64,000 bases of DNA from Flavobacteriia bacterium. Its GTDB lineage: Bacteria > Bacteroidota > Bacteroidia > Flavobacteriales > Flavobacteriaceae. The translations under genes and the position numbers were made by a program. Below are positions 43,489-52,493 of this stretch, piece after piece (within the stretch, counting starts at the first letter, position 1; each line of letters begins with the position of its first letter). The stretch is taken from assembly GCA_004293165.1 (NCBI GenBank), contig RDYL01000007.1, positions 62,001 to 126,000 of the forward strand, read 5' to 3'. Below the pieces are notes generated by a model that worked only from the letters and a program-made list of their open reading frames with translations, did not search any database and was not told the DNA's origin.

Positions 43489-44189
43489 TGAACTTTTTTG
43501 AAAAATTATTAGTGGGTAATGTTGGACATAATTATATTCCAAAATACAATCCAATTCAAAAACGAATTCTAAATATTAAATCTATTTGGAATAATGATCA
43601 TCAAGATGATAACGGAATTGAAAAATTAGTTCGTTTGTTTTTATCTTCCTCTCAGCTATTGTTTCCTGGTATTTACATAAAATATTTTGTAGGGAAAATT
43701 GGTTATGAATATCAGGATTTAGGAATAGATTTATATGTTTTAGCTAAAGTTATATTCCCTTTTTTAATACTAATAAACGGTTGGCAAAGTAATGATTACA
43801 TCATTTGGATATTGGTTTTTGTCTTATTAGAAACTGTATTGTATATCCCTACTTTGATTTTTGCTTCGGATTTATTTTCGAGACCTCGTTCCTACAAACG
43901 TTCAATGCTACTTCTTTTCTTTAATTACATTGAAATAGTGGTTTCTTTCGCTGTGTTATATACGCTTGGTGAAAATATGAACAAACCTTTTGAACATTGG
44001 TTTGATTCAGTTTATTTTAGTGTAATTAGTTCTAATTCAATTGGCTATGGTGATTATTATCCTGTAACTACTTTTGGTAAAATTTTAGTTAGTTTACAAG
44101 CAATGTTCTTTTTATCATTTGTGATTTTATTCTTGAATTTCTTTTCAACAAAAATAAAAAGCAAAGGATATTTTGATGATGATGTCTAA
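43488..44189 (+). CDS. Potassium-channel-like membrane protein
   Basis: A 233-residue protein with three hydrophobic segments (about 83-98, 104-124, 140-160), a pore helix, the selectivity filter SIGYGD at 184-189 followed by YYPVTTFGK, and a last membrane segment at 199-219. The N-terminal ~80 residues and the short tail are cytoplasmic. This is an Ion_trans_2 type pore. It is coupled by a 1-base overlap to a spermidine-synthase-like gene and overlaps the convergent kdsB stop by 4 bases. Ion selectivity is inferred from the GYG filter. Confidence 0.85.
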   Translation: MNFFEKLLVGNVGHNYIPKYNPIQKRILNIKSIWNNDHQDDNGIEKLVRLFLSSSQLLFPGIYIKYFVGKIGYEYQDLGIDLYVLAKVIFPFLILINGWQSNDYIIWILVFVLLETVLYIPTLIFASDLFSRPRSYKRSMLLLFFNYIEIVVSFAVLYTLGENMNKPFEHWFDSVYFSVISSNSIGYGDYYPVTTFGKILVSLQAMFFLSFVILFLNFFSTKIKSKGYFDDDV

Positions 44190-44917
44190 TTGTTTAATAA
44201 AATTCTAGCTTTCTCTAAATCTTCTGGTGTGTCAATTCCTATGCTAACGTGAGTTGTTTCTACCATTTTGATACGTTTTCCATACTCCAAGTAACGAAGT
44301 TGTTCTAATTTTTCAGATGCTTCTAAAGATAACATTGGTAAACGGTAAAAATCCATTAATGCTTCTTTTTTAAAAGCGTAAATTCCGATGTGTTTCATGT
44401 AACGGACACCTACATTCTCTTCCCTTGGAAATGGAATTACCGAACGTGAGAAATATAATGCAAAGCCTTGTTGGTCAGTAATTACTTTGACATTATTCGG
44501 ATTATTAATTTCTTCTTTATCAATAATTTGAAACATTAACGAACCTAAATCAACTTTCTTTTCGGTATCTTTTTTAAAGACTTCAATTAACTCTTCTAAA
44601 GGTTTTTTGTTGATGAAAGGTTCATCACCTTGCACGTTAATTACGACATCAACATCCATATTTTCAACAGCTTCTGCAATTCGGTCGCTTCCGCTTTCGT
44701 GTTCTTTAATAGACATAATAGCCTTACCTCCATTCGAGATAATTTCGTTGTAAATTAAATCGGAATCCGTAACCACGAAAACATCATCAAACAAATTAGT
44801 TGAAATAGCTGCTTCATACGTTCTAAGAATTACCGTTTTACCTCCTAAATCTTGCATTAACTTAGCAGGGAAACGAGTGGAAGCATATCGAGCAGGAATT
44901 ACAGCTATTATTTTCAT
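44186..44917 (-). CDS. kdsB: 3-deoxy-manno-octulosonate cytidylyltransferase
   Basis: A 243-residue enzyme with the N-terminal nucleotidyltransferase motif [15 protein letters not shown], the [10 protein letters not shown] segment, [11 protein letters not shown] and the C-terminal region [14 protein letters not shown]. It activates Kdo with CTP to CMP-Kdo for LPS inner core synthesis in the cytoplasm. It is convergent with the potassium-channel gene. The assignment is secure. Confidence 0.95.
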   Translation of the reverse strand: MKIIAVIPARYASTRFPAKLMQDLGGKTVILRTYEAAISTNLFDDVFVVTDSDLIYNEIISNGGKAIMSIKEHESGSDRIAEAVENMDVDVVINVQGDEPFINKKPLEELIEVFKKDTEKKVDLGSLMFQIIDKEEINNPNNVKVITDQQGFALYFSRSVIPFPREENVGVRYMKHIGIYAFKKEALMDFYRLPMLSLEASEKLEQLRYLEYGKRIKMVETTHVSIGIDTPEDLEKARILLNN

Positions 44918-44944
44918 GTTTTATTTATTTTGATTACAAAAGTA

Positions 44945-46369
44945 TTAATTTTCAAAAAACTCATCTTTAAAACCGATTAAATATAATTTTTCTTCCGCTC
45001 GTGTGATGGCTGTGTAAAGCCAACGAACATAATCAACATCAATTCCATCAGGTAAATAAGGTTGTTCTATAAAAACGGTTTTCCATTGTCCACCTTGCGA
45101 TTTGTGACATGTTATGGCGTAGGAAAACTTTACTTGAAGTGCATTGAAATAAGGATTTTCTTTTACTTTTTGCATTTTTTTATATTGTTGGCGTTCTTCT
45201 TCATAATCCAACAACACTTCTTGATACAATTTATTAGATTCTTCATACGTCAACGAAGGCGATTCGCTCATAATCGTATCCAACATAATTACAGTATCAA
45301 ACGGAATTTGATTAGGATAATCGACCATTCTGATTTTCACCGTAGCAAATTTGAATCCGTATAATTCTTGAATTTTTCTGATTTCTAAAATTTCGATGAT
45401 ATCACCATTCGCAATAAATCCAGCTTCTGATTCTTCTTTTAACCAAAAATAGTTGTTTTTCACAACCATCATATAATCTCCGGTTGAAATTTCACTTTCT
45501 TTGGATAAAATAGAAGCTCTTATTTGTTGGTTGTATTGATTGGCTCTTTTATTAGAACGCAAAATAAACACAGTATCTTCAATACTATAATTGTCATATG
45601 CTTGGTGAATAGCATCTTGAATGTCATAACCATCTTCTAAACGAACCACATCCTTAAATCCTTTTAATTTAAATTGGAACGTATCAATAAAATGGGAATG
45701 TAATAATTCTCGCAATTCAGTGGCATTATACAAAATCCCAGAATGTTCAGCCTGACGCATTACTTCGTCTAATTCAATATGATGCACATTTTTTTGGTAG
45801 TGAAGGGAAAGTGAATCAATATCCAAAGCAGGACTTATACTCATATTTACAGGTGGAAGTTGCGCGGTATCTCCTATTAGTAATAGCTTGCAATTTTTTC
45901 CAGCATCTACATAAAAAAACAAATCGTCCAATAAGGAACCGTTTTCATACAATTTAGAATCTTGATTGGAATCTGAAATCATTGAAGACTCATCTACAAT
46001 AAAAAGAGTGTTTTTAAATTTATTTTGTTGCAAGGTAAAACTAACACCACCTGTTTTATTCTTTTTAGGAAAATAAATCCGCTTATGAATGGTATGCGCT
46101 GGTTTTCCCGAATAATTACTAATTACTTTTGCTGCTCTTCCTGTTGGAGCTAATAAAACAGCTCTCATATTTACATCGGCTAAATTATTAATCACCGTCG
46201 AAATTATGGTTGTTTTACCTGTTCCGGCATAACCTTTGAGTACAAAAATATCATCAGAAGTCGAATTTAAAATAAAATCGGCTATTTTCTGAAAAAAAAT
46301 TGCTTGTTTTTCAGTAGGTTGATGAGGAAAATTATTTTGTAATAAATTGTAAAACAGCTTATAAGTCAT
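44945..46369 (-). CDS. RecD-like superfamily 1 DNA helicase
   Basis: A 474-residue AAA/UvrD-C2 helicase from ATG 46369 (MTYKLFYNLL). Walker A GYAGTGKTT spans residues 46-53; the other SF1 motifs are LAPTGRAAKV (Ia), LFIVDESSMIS (II), LLIGDTAQLPPV (III), and the C-terminal YAITCHKSQGGQW (V) and LYTAITRAEEKLYLIG (VI). It is a 5'-3' helicase of the RecD2/Pif1-like kind, presumably in DNA repair. The open frame extends to 46387 only via a TTG. It is divergent from the gene at 46492. Confidence 0.88.
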   Translation of the reverse strand: MTYKLFYNLLQNNFPHQPTEKQAIFFQKIADFILNSTSDDIFVLKGYAGTGKTTIISTVINNLADVNMRAVLLAPTGRAAKVISNYSGKPAHTIHKRIYFPKKNKTGGVSFTLQQNKFKNTLFIVDESSMISDSNQDSKLYENGSLLDDLFFYVDAGKNCKLLLIGDTAQLPPVNMSISPALDIDSLSLHYQKNVHHIELDEVMRQAEHSGILYNATELRELLHSHFIDTFQFKLKGFKDVVRLEDGYDIQDAIHQAYDNYSIEDTVFILRSNKRANQYNQQIRASILSKESEISTGDYMMVVKNNYFWLKEESEAGFIANGDIIEILEIRKIQELYGFKFATVKIRMVDYPNQIPFDTVIMLDTIMSESPSLTYEESNKLYQEVLLDYEEERQQYKKMQKVKENPYFNALQVKFSYAITCHKSQGGQWKTVFIEQPYLPDGIDVDYVRWLYTAITRAEEKLYLIGFKDEFFEN

Positions 46370-46430
46370 GAAAATGGATTTATCCAATATTAATTTTTCA
46401 AATATACTGATGATTTTTTCAAGAAATTCT

Positions 46431-46459
46431 TTTGTGTAGAAAAAAAAATTGTAGATTTG
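46431..46459 (+). promoter_or_regulatory. Putative promoter TTTG and TAGATTTG
   Basis: TTTG at 46431-46434 and TAGATTTG at 46452-46459, separated by 17 bases, fit the Bacteroidota promoter. The start codon at 46492 lies 32 bases downstream. Confidence 0.65.
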
Positions 46460-46491
46460 CGTACCTATTTAACTAAAAATAAATTAATCGA

Positions 46492-47253
46492 ATGTTAGAA
46501 ATTGCTATTTATTTAGTCGTATTGATTGTTTTAATCTTTGCATTGGTTAAACTAATTGATAAATTTGTTACACCTGGAAATAAGAAAGTATTTACTGCTG
46601 TATTGTGGGGTATTTCAATTTTTCTTGTATATTTAATATACTCATCTATCATGAAGCCAATTGCGTTTCAAAACGAAAAAGAAGCTCGTTATGAAATTGC
46701 TGTTAAAACAATGTTAGATATTAAAAAACTTCAAACAGGATACAAATCTGTTAATGGAAAATTTGCTGATACGTTTGAAGAATTAATTAAATTTGTAGAA
46801 AACGGTCAGTTTGAAATTATTTCAAGAAGAGATACTGCTGTAATTGATGCTGCAAAAAATGCTGCTTTTGGTATTAAAGTTGGAGCTGACGGTGTTGGAG
46901 GTTTCTTTAAAGATGAAGTTGTAATTACTAAATTAGGTTCAGTATCTGTAAAAGATTCTTTATTTAAAAATTCTGACCGTTACAAAAGGTTAAATATAGT
47001 CAAAGTTGGCCAAGTAGAAGTGCCTGTTGTTATGAAAACTGGAGTTGTTTCTAGAAGCGAAATGAATATATCAGTATTTCAAGCGATTATTGACAAAAAT
47101 GCTTTATTGAAAGATTTAGATCAAGAATTGGTTAAACAAGAAAACAAAGTTGAGTCTATTGACGAAATCAATGGTCCACAAATTATTTTAGGTTCACTAG
47201 AAGAAGTAACTCTTACTGGAAACTGGCCGAAAAAATATGGTAATAACGAATAA
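46492..47253 (+). CDS. Conserved two-TM membrane protein
   Basis: A 253-residue protein with two membrane helices (about residues 3-25 and 37-55) and a soluble C-terminal domain (60-253). No catalytic motif or family name is recognised. It overlaps DUF3822 by 17 bases and forms an operon with DUF3822 and rsmD. Possible role near ribosome or envelope biology, but this is only context. Confidence 0.75.
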   Translation: MLEIAIYLVVLIVLIFALVKLIDKFVTPGNKKVFTAVLWGISIFLVYLIYSSIMKPIAFQNEKEARYEIAVKTMLDIKKLQTGYKSVNGKFADTFEELIKFVENGQFEIISRRDTAVIDAAKNAAFGIKVGADGVGGFFKDEVVITKLGSVSVKDSLFKNSDRYKRLNIVKVGQVEVPVVMKTGVVSRSEMNISVFQAIIDKNALLKDLDQELVKQENKVESIDEINGPQIILGSLEEVTLTGNWPKKYGNNE

Positions 47254-48049
47254 CGACATTACTCAAAAAACATACAAAAAGTTGTCCATTCAGGTTTCCT
47301 TGAGTGGACTTTCTTTTTGTGTCTTTGATTTAATTTCAAATAAAATAATTAGTACAGCATCAATTAATTTTGAAAAAAACAAAGTAGTTGAGGAGCAATT
47401 GTGGCGAGCTTTTATAGATTACCCTATTCTTACTAAATCGTATGATGATGTATCTATTATTCACGATAATAACCTAAATACTTTTGTTCCAACCTCAATT
47501 TTTGATAGTAACTTTTTAGCAAGCTACTTGCAATACAATACTAAAGTTTTTGAAACAGATTATTTTACCTATGATGTTATTTTTCCATACGAAATGAATA
47601 ACATTTACGTGCCTTTTATTAATATTAACAATTTCCTATTAGACCAATTTGAAAGTTTTGAATACCAAAATTCCAATTCTATTTTAGTTAAACAATTACT
47701 TGATTTTTCTAAAAATAATGAAGAAAAACAAGTTTTCATTCATCTTCAAAAGGAACATTTTGAAATAGTTGTGGTTAAAAACCAACAATTACTTCTATTT
47801 AATTCTTTTCAATACAATACTCCAGAAGATTTTATTTACTACATACTTTTTACGTGTGAACAATTACAATTAAATCCTGAAACCATTTCGGTTCAAATTT
47901 TAGGAGATTGTTCGGATGAAGATGCTTATTTTAAAATTGCCTTTAAATACATTCGAAATTGTGCATTATTAGATATTACATCTAAATCATCTAGTTTAGA
48001 AATTACTCCCAAAGATTTACGAAATCACTTTATATTATATCATTCATGA
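47237..48049 (+). CDS. DUF3822 family protein
   Basis: A 270-residue protein of the DUF3822 type, nearly always encoded directly upstream of rsmD in Bacteroidota. Its overall shape suggests an actin-like ATPase fold (two similar halves: IQVSLSGLSFCVFDL... and VFIHLQKEHFEIVVVKN), but no nucleotide motif is clear. It overlaps the gene before by 17 bases and rsmD after by 4 bases. Function unknown. Confidence 0.82.
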   Translation: MVITNNDITQKTYKKLSIQVSLSGLSFCVFDLISNKIISTASINFEKNKVVEEQLWRAFIDYPILTKSYDDVSIIHDNNLNTFVPTSIFDSNFLASYLQYNTKVFETDYFTYDVIFPYEMNNIYVPFININNFLLDQFESFEYQNSNSILVKQLLDFSKNNEEKQVFIHLQKEHFEIVVVKNQQLLLFNSFQYNTPEDFIYYILFTCEQLQLNPETISVQILGDCSDEDAYFKIAFKYIRNCALLDITSKSSSLEITPKDLRNHFILYHS

Positions 48050-48624
48050 GAATTATCTCCGGAAAACACAAAGGACGTAGACTAGTCGCTCCTAAAAATT
48101 TACCTGTCCGCCCTACTACCGATATGTGTAAAGAATCGCTGTTCAATATTCTGAATAACTATTTTAATTTACATGAATTAAAAGTACTAGACTTATTTGC
48201 TGGAACGGGAAATATTAGTTACGAATTTGCTTCTCGTGGTGCGGGTCCCATTACAAGTGTTGATGGCGACATGGGATGTGTAAATTTCATCAAAAAAACG
48301 GCAACAGAATTAGATTTAGATATCAGTGTCATTAAAAGTGATGTATTTAAATATTTAGAAAAGAGCAAATCAAGTTATGATATTATTTTTGCTGACCCTC
48401 CGTATGATCTAGGTCAGGAAAATTTTGAAAAAATAATTCAACTTATTTTTGAAAACGAAATCTTAGACGAAGAAGGTATGTTGATTGTTGAACATTCAAA
48501 ACATACTAAATTAGATCACATGACTAATTTCTCTTTTTCGAAGAGTTATGGAGGTTCTGTATTTTCTTTCTACGAAATTGAAAGCTACGAAGAAGAAGAT
48601 ATTGAAGAGGAAGACGAAGGGTAA
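48046..48624 (+). CDS. rsmD: 16S rRNA (guanine(966)-N(2))-methyltransferase
   Basis: A 192-residue class I methyltransferase. Visible motifs are RIISGKHKGRRLVAP, RPTTDMCKESLFNIL, LDLFAGTGNISYEFASRGA (SAM-binding motif I) and the N6/N2 base motif ADPPYDLG. It methylates G966 of 16S rRNA in 30S subunits. The tail is acidic (EEEDIEEEDEG). The last gene of the trio, 19 bases before the 3' end of the RNase P RNA on the opposite strand. Confidence 0.92.
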   Translation: MRIISGKHKGRRLVAPKNLPVRPTTDMCKESLFNILNNYFNLHELKVLDLFAGTGNISYEFASRGAGPITSVDGDMGCVNFIKKTATELDLDISVIKSDVFKYLEKSKSSYDIIFADPPYDLGQENFEKIIQLIFENEILDEEGMLIVEHSKHTKLDHMTNFSFSKSYGGSVFSFYEIESYEEEDIEEEDEG

Positions 48625-48643
48625 AATCTTCAAAAATAAAAAA

Positions 48644-48962
48644 GCAGACCTATAAGCCGGATTCTGTCTCCGATAAACGGAGCCTTATCATTTATCTAGA
48701 CTATACATTACTATATAGCTCAAGCTGCCTACCCTTCAACATCGGACGAGTCGCCCTTATTCTAATTACTTAGAAACTGTTGATATACTTGACATTTCAC
48801 CGCATAGAGTTTACCTGGTTTCACTACAGCATTATCTGTACATACTTTCTGTTGCACTTGTCCTCATTCGTCGAAACGAAAGGATGGGCGTTACCCACTA
48901 TGCTACTCTTTGGTGTCCGGACTTTCCTCCCATGCATTCACACGGACGATAAGGCGGTCTGC
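48644..48962 (-). ncRNA. rnpB: RNase P RNA
   Basis: The minus strand reads GCAGACC at its 5' end and GGTCTGC at its 3' end (P1 stem), with GAGGAAAGTCCGGAC early on (P3/J region), GGGTAACGCCCATCC in the middle and CAGAATCCGGCTTATAGG close to the 3' end, all conserved RNase P elements. Length is about 319 nt, a class A bacterial RNA. A TAAATTTG box (plus-strand CAAATTTA 48967-48974) lies just upstream, and a T-run follows the 3' end. It processes pre-tRNA 5' ends with RnpA. Confidence 0.95.
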
Positions 48963-48966
48963 GGTG

Positions 48967-48974
48967 CAAATTTA
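48967..48974 (-). promoter_or_regulatory. Putative -7 box TAAATTTG of rnpB
   Basis: TAnnTTTG match on the minus strand, 5 bases before the predicted 5' end of the RNA. Confidence 0.6.
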
Positions 48975-49089
48975 GAGTTTAGAAATTAGAATTTAGAATT
49001 TAATTAATATTATTTCAAATTGTGAATAACTTTTATAAAGATTAGTCCCAATTTAGATTTTGGAACTTGCTTTTTGGATTATCAAATTA

Positions 49090-49097
49090 TATATTTG
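49090..49097 (+). promoter_or_regulatory. Putative -7 box TATATTTG of dnaX
   Basis: TAnnTTTG match 16 bases upstream of the ATG at 49114; a TTG at 49067-49069 lies 20 bases before it. It contradicts the longer ORF start at 49060. Confidence 0.65.
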
Positions 49098-49113
49098 TGA
49101 ATCAATTTATTCT

Positions 49114-50187
49114 ATGGAACAATTTATAGTATCAGCCCGAAAATACCGTCCGCAAACATTTAAAGATGTTGTTGGACAACAGGCTATTACCAATACTTTG
49201 TTGAATGCTATTGAAACCAATCATTTAGCACAAGCTTTATTGTTTACTGGACCTCGTGGTGTGGGAAAAACAACTTGTGCCCGAATTTTAGCTCGAAAAA
49301 TTAATCAAGAAGGTTATGATGACCCTTACGAAGATTTTTCGTTTAATGTTTTTGAATTAGATGCCGCTTCTAATAATGGAGTTGATGATATACGTAGTAT
49401 AATCGACCAAGTTAGAATACCTCCACAAACTGGAAAATATAAGGTATATATTATTGACGAGGTGCACATGCTTTCACAAGCTGCTTTTAATGCTTTCTTG
49501 AAAACATTAGAAGAACCGCCAAAACATGCCATTTTTATTTTAGCGACTACGGAGAAACATAAAATTATTCCAACGATTTTATCGCGTTGTCAAATTTTTG
49601 ATTTCAAAAGAATTACAGTCAAAGATGCAAAAGAACATTTAGCCGAAATTGCCAAAGAACAAGGCGTTGCTTACGAAGATGATGCATTACATATTATTGC
49701 ACAAAAAGCAGATGGTGCTATGCGTGACGCTTTGTCTATTTTTGACAGAGTGGTTTCCTATTGTGGAAATAACTTGACAAGACAAGCTGTTACTGAAAAT
49801 TTAAATGTATTGGATTTTGAATATTACATCAGAATCACTGATTTAATTTTAGAAAATAAAATACCTGATTTATTAGTTGCATACAATGATATTTTAGCAA
49901 AAGGTTTTGACGGTCATCATTTTATTGCTGGTTTAGCTTCGCATTTTAGAGATTTATTAGTGTGTAAAAATCCAGCTACGTTACCTTTGTTAGAAGCTGG
50001 AGAACAAGCACAAGCCTTATATGCAGCTCAATCACACAAAGCAATGCATGATTTCTTGATAAAAGGAATTGAATTGGCAAACGAATGTGATTTAAAATTT
50101 AAAGTCAGCCAAAATCAACGACTTTTAGTTGAACTTTGCTTAATGCAACTAGCCTCTATCACTTTTGATGGAGAAAAAAAAAAGTAG
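49114..50187 (+). CDS. dnaX: DNA polymerase III subunit gamma (short product of dnaX)
   Basis: 357 residues from ATG 49114 (MEQFIVSARKYRPQTF). Walker A GPRGVGKTT, Walker B with sensor IIDEVHMLSQAAFNAFLKTLEEPP and the SRC motif LSRCQIFDFKRI mark the clamp-loader ATPase; domain III runs to about residue 350. Frame 0 then reads GAA AAA AAA AAG TAG and stops. The cysteine zinc module common in DnaX is replaced by EGYDDPYEDF, as in other Bacteroidota. The clamp loader opens the sliding clamp in replication. The rest of the protein, the tau part, is encoded in the -1 frame right after this stop. Confidence 0.9.
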   Translation: MEQFIVSARKYRPQTFKDVVGQQAITNTLLNAIETNHLAQALLFTGPRGVGKTTCARILARKINQEGYDDPYEDFSFNVFELDAASNNGVDDIRSIIDQVRIPPQTGKYKVYIIDEVHMLSQAAFNAFLKTLEEPPKHAIFILATTEKHKIIPTILSRCQIFDFKRITVKDAKEHLAEIAKEQGVAYEDDALHIIAQKADGAMRDALSIFDRVVSYCGNNLTRQAVTENLNVLDFEYYIRITDLILENKIPDLLVAYNDILAKGFDGHHFIAGLASHFRDLLVCKNPATLPLLEAGEQAQALYAAQSHKAMHDFLIKGIELANECDLKFKVSQNQRLLVELCLMQLASITFDGEKKK

Positions 50188-50876
50188 CTAAATTTATCAT
50201 TCCTGCTACATATTTCAAAAACAACTCCTACTCTATTTCGGAAGTTCCATCGGTGAAAGCACAAATTCCTGCTGAGGAATTAAAGCCTGTTGTAGTTGCT
50301 GAAACTGTTGTAAACAAACCAATAGTTACTGAGAATCCGGTAACACAAAATGATTTAGTTGCTCCAATTATTACAGAAATTCCTAAGCTAGTTTTAACAA
50401 ATTTAAATCCGACAGGAACTAAAGTTTCTGCACTGTCTTTAGCAAGTATTAAAGCTAAAAAAGACTTAGAGGCACAACAAAATCAACAGCAAAAGCACAA
50501 AGAAGAATTGCCTTCTGAAATATTTAACGAAACCGATATGTTGTTGCAATGGAATAAATTTGCTCAAAAAATGACTGATGCTGGTAAGCGATTGATGGCA
50601 ACTTACATGCAAATGAATGATCCAAGCTTAAACGGAACCACTATTACTCTAGAACTTCCAAATCAAAGCACAAAAGAAGAGTTTTTATCAGGTTGCCATG
50701 AATTAATAGGTTATTTAAGAGGAAAATTACACAACCACGATATTACCATTGAAGTAGTTGTAAATGAAAAGGTAGAAAACAAATATGCTTTTACACCTCA
50801 AGAAAAATTTGAACGATTAAAACAAATCAATCCTACGATTGAATTGTTGCGAAAAACGTTTGATTTGGATGTTTAA
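50174..50876 (+). CDS. dnaX: tau-specific C-terminal region of dnaX, reached by -1 shift at A10
   Basis: An A10 run (50174-50183) followed by G includes the heptamer A AAA AAG (50178-50184) in frame. In the -1 frame translation continues as KKKVAKFIIPATYFKNNS and stays open to 50876. The full fused product would be about 587 residues, as expected for a tau subunit. The first ATG in this frame (50253) lies mid-linker and is not a credible start. The C-terminal ~120 residues (LLQWNKFAQKMTDAGKRLMATYMQMNDPSL) form a folded domain. A GGAG sits at 50170-50173. Programmed slippage or a genome sequencing error in the homopolymer could explain it. Confidence 0.75.
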
Positions 50877-50928
50877 GGAAATTTTTTAATTTAGATTGTA
50901 TGAAATTTTACTCACTTTATTATTTTTT

Positions 50929-51357
50929 TTATAAATTTTGCTCAACTGCGTAGACCAAATACCACTTGTTACCTATCAATCTAAACTTATATTCTCCCCA
51001 AAATCCTGAATTTTCAATCCAAAACTTCTGATAAAAAGAATCATTTGCTTTTTTATATTGAATTTTAAACTCGGTTGTATCCACTTCATAAATTTTTGTT
51101 TTCAATACTGTCCAATTCATTTTTGACCACTTTTTTTCTACATCAGAATCAACTTTAATTCCATCTAAAGGAAAATTAATTCTTGACATTTGAAAAATAG
51201 AATCTTTATGGAATTTATCATAAAATTCATCAAAATCTTCAATTAAAATTTCTTCTGTATCTACTTTAGAAATTGTATTCAGTTCACGTTTATCACAATT
51301 GTATAGAAATAATGTGATTGCAATAATAAGAGTTTTGAAATAAATTTTTTTACTCAT
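50929..51357 (-). CDS. Lipoprotein, DUF4348-like
   Basis: A 142-residue protein. The N-terminus (MSKKIYFKTLIIAITLFLYNC) has a lipobox with Cys21 and is a type II signal peptide, so the mature protein is membrane-anchored. The rest (FDEFYDKFHKDSIFQMSRINFPLDG...KWYLVYAVEQ) resembles DUF4348 in my reading. Its role is unknown. It is convergent with dnaX and separated from ppx by the palindrome-bearing gap. Confidence 0.7.
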   Translation of the reverse strand: MSKKIYFKTLIIAITLFLYNCDKRELNTISKVDTEEILIEDFDEFYDKFHKDSIFQMSRINFPLDGIKVDSDVEKKWSKMNWTVLKTKIYEVDTTEFKIQYKKANDSFYQKFWIENSGFWGEYKFRLIGNKWYLVYAVEQNL

Positions 51358-51425
51358 AAAAACAAATTTTTATAAATCACGTTAAGAATGAAATATTGGT
51401 AACTAATAACTAACCATTTCTAAAA

Positions 51426-51569
51426 TCCCGTAGGGATGAAATCAAATAAGTTATTTAAAAATGTTACGTTCATTAATTACTTATAAAAACAAATTGGATA
51501 TGAATTTGTGTGTATGTGTTTGCCATAATTAAATCAATATTATAATACCAATATGTCGTCCCTACGGGA
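51426..51569. repeat. Pair of TCCCGTAGGGA palindromes in inverted arrangement
   Basis: TCCCGTAGGGA (51426-51436) and TCCCTACGGGA (51559-51569) are each nearly self-palindromic and inverted relative to each other, 122 bases apart. The gap between holds no gene. A repeat of this sort looks like a REP-type dispersed element. Confidence 0.75.
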
Positions 51570-51592
51570 CTAAATGATTCAATCAACTTTTA

Positions 51593-52483
51593 CTATATCT
51601 TCCCATAATACATCGCTTTCACGATACCATCCGATAAACCAATTTTTGGCACATAAATATGTCGTGCTCCACTCCATTTCATAGCATTTAAATATATACG
51701 CGTTGCTAGAATAATTACATCGGCACGATCTGGATTTAATCCTAAATCAGCAATGCGTTGTTCGTATGTCATGCTGTTTAATTTTTGATATTGAGATTGC
51801 ACGTACATGTATGACAATGGCTTATCTTGATTTTTCTCAGATAATTTGAATAATTTATTAATATTTCCACCAGAACCAATAAGCGTAATATTATCAAAAG
51901 ATTCTGTATTTGTTTTAATCCATTTTTCAATTTCTTGCCACACAATATCAGAAACCATATTATTTAGCAAACGAACCGTTCCGTTCTTGAATGATTTTGA
52001 AGCAATAATGTTTCCTTCAAAAAACAATGAAAATTCAGTACTACCACCACCAACATCAACATATAAATACGCTTTATCTGAAGTTATAAATTGTTTTAAA
52101 TCAGATGCTGCAATTATAGCTGCTTCTTTTTTTCCATCTATAATATCAATTTTAATATCGGCTTTTTTCTTGATTATTTCTACAACTTCTTTTCCATTGT
52201 AGGCTTCTCTCATAGCGGAAGTTGCACAAGCACGATATTGTTCTACTTTATGAACTTTCATTAATAGCTTAAATGCTTTCATGGCATCAACCATTCGTTC
52301 AATATTTTCTTCCGAAATTTCGCATACTGTAAAAGCATCTTGCCCCAAACGAATTGGAACACGCACCAAGGAACTTTTATTAAACTGTGTTTTGCAACCT
52401 TCTTGCTCCACAATATTGGTTACCAAAAGCCTCATGGCATTGGAACCAATATCAATAGCAGCATATTTTTTTATTGTAATCAT
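51593..52483 (-). CDS. Exopolyphosphatase / guanosine pentaphosphatase (Ppx/GppA family)
   Basis: A 296-residue actin-fold phosphatase: AAIDIGSNAMRLLV phosphate-1 motif, YLYVDVGGGSTEFSLF phosphate-2 motif and TLIGSGGNINKL adenosine motif. The short form lacks the C-terminal HD-like domain of E. coli Ppx. It hydrolyses inorganic polyphosphate from the ends or pppGpp. The polyphosphate kinase gene ends 10 bases upstream on the same strand, so synthesis and breakdown are encoded together. Confidence 0.9.
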   Translation of the reverse strand: MITIKKYAAIDIGSNAMRLLVTNIVEQEGCKTQFNKSSLVRVPIRLGQDAFTVCEISEENIERMVDAMKAFKLLMKVHKVEQYRACATSAMREAYNGKEVVEIIKKKADIKIDIIDGKKEAAIIAASDLKQFITSDKAYLYVDVGGGSTEFSLFFEGNIIASKSFKNGTVRLLNNMVSDIVWQEIEKWIKTNTESFDNITLIGSGGNINKLFKLSEKNQDKPLSYMYVQSQYQKLNSMTYEQRIADLGLNPDRADVIILATRIYLNAMKWSGARHIYVPKIGLSDGIVKAMYYGKI

Positions 52484-52493
52484 TTATATTTTA

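Noticed and set aside
48780..48989. Small plus-strand frame in the RNase P RNA region
   Set aside because: Falls inside conserved RNase P RNA on the other strand.
50253..50876. Separate 207-codon gene after dnaX
   Set aside because: Its ATG is mid-linker and the same frame is open back to the A10 run; the protein is the tau-like end of dnaX.
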